This document shows positions 6,353-7,578 of a DNA stretch of 7,578 nucleotides, one piece after another; positions within the stretch are counted from its first letter, which is position 1; each line of letters begins with the position of its first letter. Source of the stretch: Chloroflexota bacterium (lineage in GTDB: Bacteria; Chloroflexota; Dehalococcoidia; Lucifugimonadales; Australimonadaceae). Location: positions 8,097 through 15,674 of the forward strand of contig JAPPFU010000017.1 in assembly GCA_028875085.1 (NCBI GenBank), given 5' to 3'. The translations under genes and the position numbers were made by a program. Below the pieces are notes generated by a model. It saw only the letters and a list, made by a program, of their open reading frames with translations, was not told the origin of the DNA and ran no database searches.

Positions 6353-6387
6353 GGGAGGCTCCGGACATCGAGGAGGCTCGGGGAGGC
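6353..6387. repeat. Direct GGAGGC repeats, candidate antitoxin operator
   Basis: GGAGGCTC occurs at 6354-6361 and 6372-6379, with a third partial copy (GGAGGC) at 6382-6387, spaced 18 and 10 bases apart. They lie directly upstream of the antitoxin start. Ribbon-helix-helix repressors commonly bind short repeated sites in their own promoters, so this is a reasonable operator candidate. One copy also provides the complement of the antitoxin's ribosome-binding site, and the motif is simple, so chance is possible. Confidence 0.3.
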
Positions 6388-6427
6388 AATTGACGCCGCC
6401 TGAATCCAGCGTAGCGCGGAGAGCGCC

Positions 6428-6441
6428 GCGCGTCAACGCGC
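6428..6441. repeat. 14-bp inverted repeat in the divergent intergenic region
   Basis: Six-base arms GCGCGT and ACGCGC flank a 2-base spacer. The repeat lies between the two divergent transcription units, about 50 bp before the Rieske gene. It could be a regulator site, but arms made of CG steps are expected by chance in sequence this GC-rich. Confidence 0.2.
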
Positions 6442-6476
6442 TGCGCGCCTCGCCCGTTGTGGGGTAGAGTGTGCGC

Positions 6477-6482
6477 GAGGAG
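6477..6482 (+). promoter_or_regulatory. Strong ribosome-binding site for the Rieske gene
   Basis: GAGGAG lies seven bases before the ATG at 6490. It is the best Shine-Dalgarno match in the window and decides the start of the open-ended Rieske gene. Confidence 0.75.
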
Positions 6483-6489
6483 CGTTGCT

Positions 6490-7578
6490 ATGGAATCGAG
6501 GCACTGGCTGCACGTGGGGAGCGCGGAGGAGTTGGCGCGCCAGGGCTGCCGCGTCGTTACCGGCGGGGGGCACGCCGTGGCGGTGTTCGCGCACGAGGGA
6601 CGTTTCTACGCGCTTGACAACCGCTGCCCTCACATGGGCTTTCCGCTCGCCCAGGGGACGGTGCAAGATGGGCTGCTCATCTGCCACTGGCACCACGCGC
6701 GGTTCGACCTGGCGAGCGGCGACACGTTCGACCTGTTCGCCGGGGACATCCCCCGGTTCGAGACGCGTACGGAGAACGGGGAGGTGTACGTGACGGCTGC
6801 GCCTCCCGACGCCGACCCGGCCCAGCGCTGGCGGCGGCGCCTCGACGAGGCGTTGGAGCACGACGTGCGCCTGGTCATCGCGCGCTCGATCATCGGGATG
6901 ATGGACGCGGGTACGGACTACCGCGACGCGCTGCGCAAGGGAGCGCTCTTCGGCATCCGCAACTCGGCGGACGGCTGGGATTCCGCCCTCACCATCCTCA
7001 CCATCTGCGCCAATCTGCAGCCATGGCTGGGAGAGGACGACCGCCCGCTGGCGATGTACCACGGCCTCTTCCACGTGGCGGATCAGACGGCGGGGCGCGC
7101 GCCGCGCTTCCCCATCGAACCGCTGGGCGCGGGCGTGGACGACCCGGCGCGCCTGAAGGAATGGCTGCGGCGCTTCGTGAACGTGCGCGACGCCGAGGCC
7201 GCCGAGCGCACGCTGCGCACGGCCATCGAGGCGGGCCTGCCGCGCGAGCAGGTGGCCGACATGGTGTTCGCCGCCATCACCGAGCATCTCTACGTGGACG
7301 GCGGCCACACCATCGACTTCGCCATGAAGGCGTTCGAACTGCTGGAGCACGTCGGTTGGGAGCATGCGCCGCTGGCGCTCACCAGCCTTGTCCCGCAGAT
7401 GGTGTCGGCGTCGCGCAGCGAGGAGCAATCGCAGTGGCGCCAGCCCGTCGACGTGTCTGCGCTGGTGTTTGAGGCGCGCCGCGAACTGCCGCGCTTGCGG
7501 GAGCAGGGCAGGCGCGCCTCCGCGGCGTGGGACGGCGAGGACGAGGTGGTCGAGCGCATCTTGTCGGATGATCCGGCC
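6490..7578 (+). CDS. Rieske [2Fe-2S] protein with long C-terminal His-containing domain (partial, 3' end missing)
   Basis: The frame from the ATG at 6490 stays open for 363 codons to the last base of the window, so the C-terminus is missing. Residues about 5-103 form a Rieske ferredoxin-like domain with C46-P-H48, a 16-residue gap and C65-H-W-H68, the four ligands of a [2Fe-2S] cluster. The loop then reads HARFDLASG. Such domains pass or accept electrons. Residues about 105-363 look largely helical and belong to no family I can name with confidence. They carry H191 and H195 (YHGLFH), H266 and H273 (TEHLYVDGGHTIDF), H287 and H292, which might bind a metal. The YHGLFH segment faintly recalls questin-oxidase-like proteins, but that is a guess. 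No signal peptide or membrane segment is seen. It is transcribed away from the TA-rib block. Confidence 0.85.
   Translation, partial: MESRHWLHVGSAEELARQGCRVVTGGGHAVAVFAHEGRFYALDNRCPHMGFPLAQGTVQDGLLICHWHHARFDLASGDTFDLFAGDIPRFETRTENGEVYVTAAPPDADPAQRWRRRLDEALEHDVRLVIARSIIGMMDAGTDYRDALRKGALFGIRNSADGWDSALTILTICANLQPWLGEDDRPLAMYHGLFHVADQTAGRAPRFPIEPLGAGVDDPARLKEWLRRFVNVRDAEAAERTLRTAIEAGLPREQVADMVFAAITEHLYVDGGHTIDFAMKAFELLEHVGWEHAPLALTSLVPQMVSASRSEEQSQWRQPVDVSALVFEARRELPRLREQGRRASAAWDGEDEVVERILSDDPA

Larger units (their letters stand above)
6352..6489. promoter_or_regulatory. Divergent intergenic region between TA module and Rieske gene
   Basis: This 138-bp non-coding stretch must hold the promoters for the minus-strand block and for the plus-strand Rieske gene. 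On the plus strand a TAGAGT at 6465-6470 is a weak -10 candidate, 19 bases before the ATG, with no matching -35. A TTGACG at 6390-6395 looks like a -35 hexamer but has no TANNNT box at the right distance. No tRNA, FMN riboswitch or intrinsic terminator is recognisable here. Confidence 0.5.

Noticed and set aside
6390..6395. TTGACG as a -35 box for the Rieske gene
   Set aside because: No TANNNT sequence is found 16-18 bases downstream of it, and it is about 95 bp from the start codon.
6433..7428. Minus-strand open frame of 331 codons opposite the Rieske gene
   Set aside because: The plus frame has a strong ribosome site and an intact Rieske motif. The minus frame is an Arg/His/Val-rich shadow.

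Overview
This is a high-GC bacterial window, roughly two-thirds G+C by eye, probably a short metagenomic or draft contig. The left end is homopolymeric sequence and the right end cuts a gene in mid-frame. The lineage cannot be fixed from the sequence. A Chloroflexota- or Actinomycetota-like high-GC organism would fit, but that is inference.

Seven of the eight genes are on the minus strand and read right to left as one tightly packed block. First comes a two-gene toxin-antitoxin module: a ribbon-helix-helix antitoxin (6130-6351) and a RelE/ParE-type toxin (5892-6152) that starts at a GTG inside the antitoxin gene. After 49 bp follows a D-2-hydroxyacid dehydrogenase (4763-5842, GTG start). Then come three riboflavin genes: ribD (3655-4791), ribE (3059-3646) and ribBA (1834-3054). 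The block ends with a glutamine-dependent NAD synthetase, nadE (92-1813). Gaps inside the metabolic part are -29, 8, 4 and 20 bp, so co-transcription is likely. The block supplies both major redox cofactors: RibBA makes the two precursors from ribulose 5-phosphate and GTP, RibD processes the pyrimidine branch, RibE performs the final dismutation, and NadE completes NAD+. Lumazine synthase (ribH) is the one core riboflavin enzyme missing from the window, and no FMN riboswitch is visible.

A 138-bp divergent region (6352-6489) separates this block from a plus-strand gene at 6490. That gene runs open to the end of the window, so it has no stop and would be missed by a caller that requires one. 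It encodes an N-terminal Rieske [2Fe-2S] domain followed by a long, histidine-containing, apparently helical region that I cannot assign with confidence. It is the least described item here.

Points worth checking are this Rieske fusion, a His-to-Gln change at the presumed metal-ligand position of the RibB domain, a Glu-to-Asp change at the usual catalytic Glu of the dehydrogenase, the toxin-antitoxin module abutting a cofactor operon, and a possible leaderless promoter at the dehydrogenase start. I see no strong evidence for a wholly new multi-gene system.
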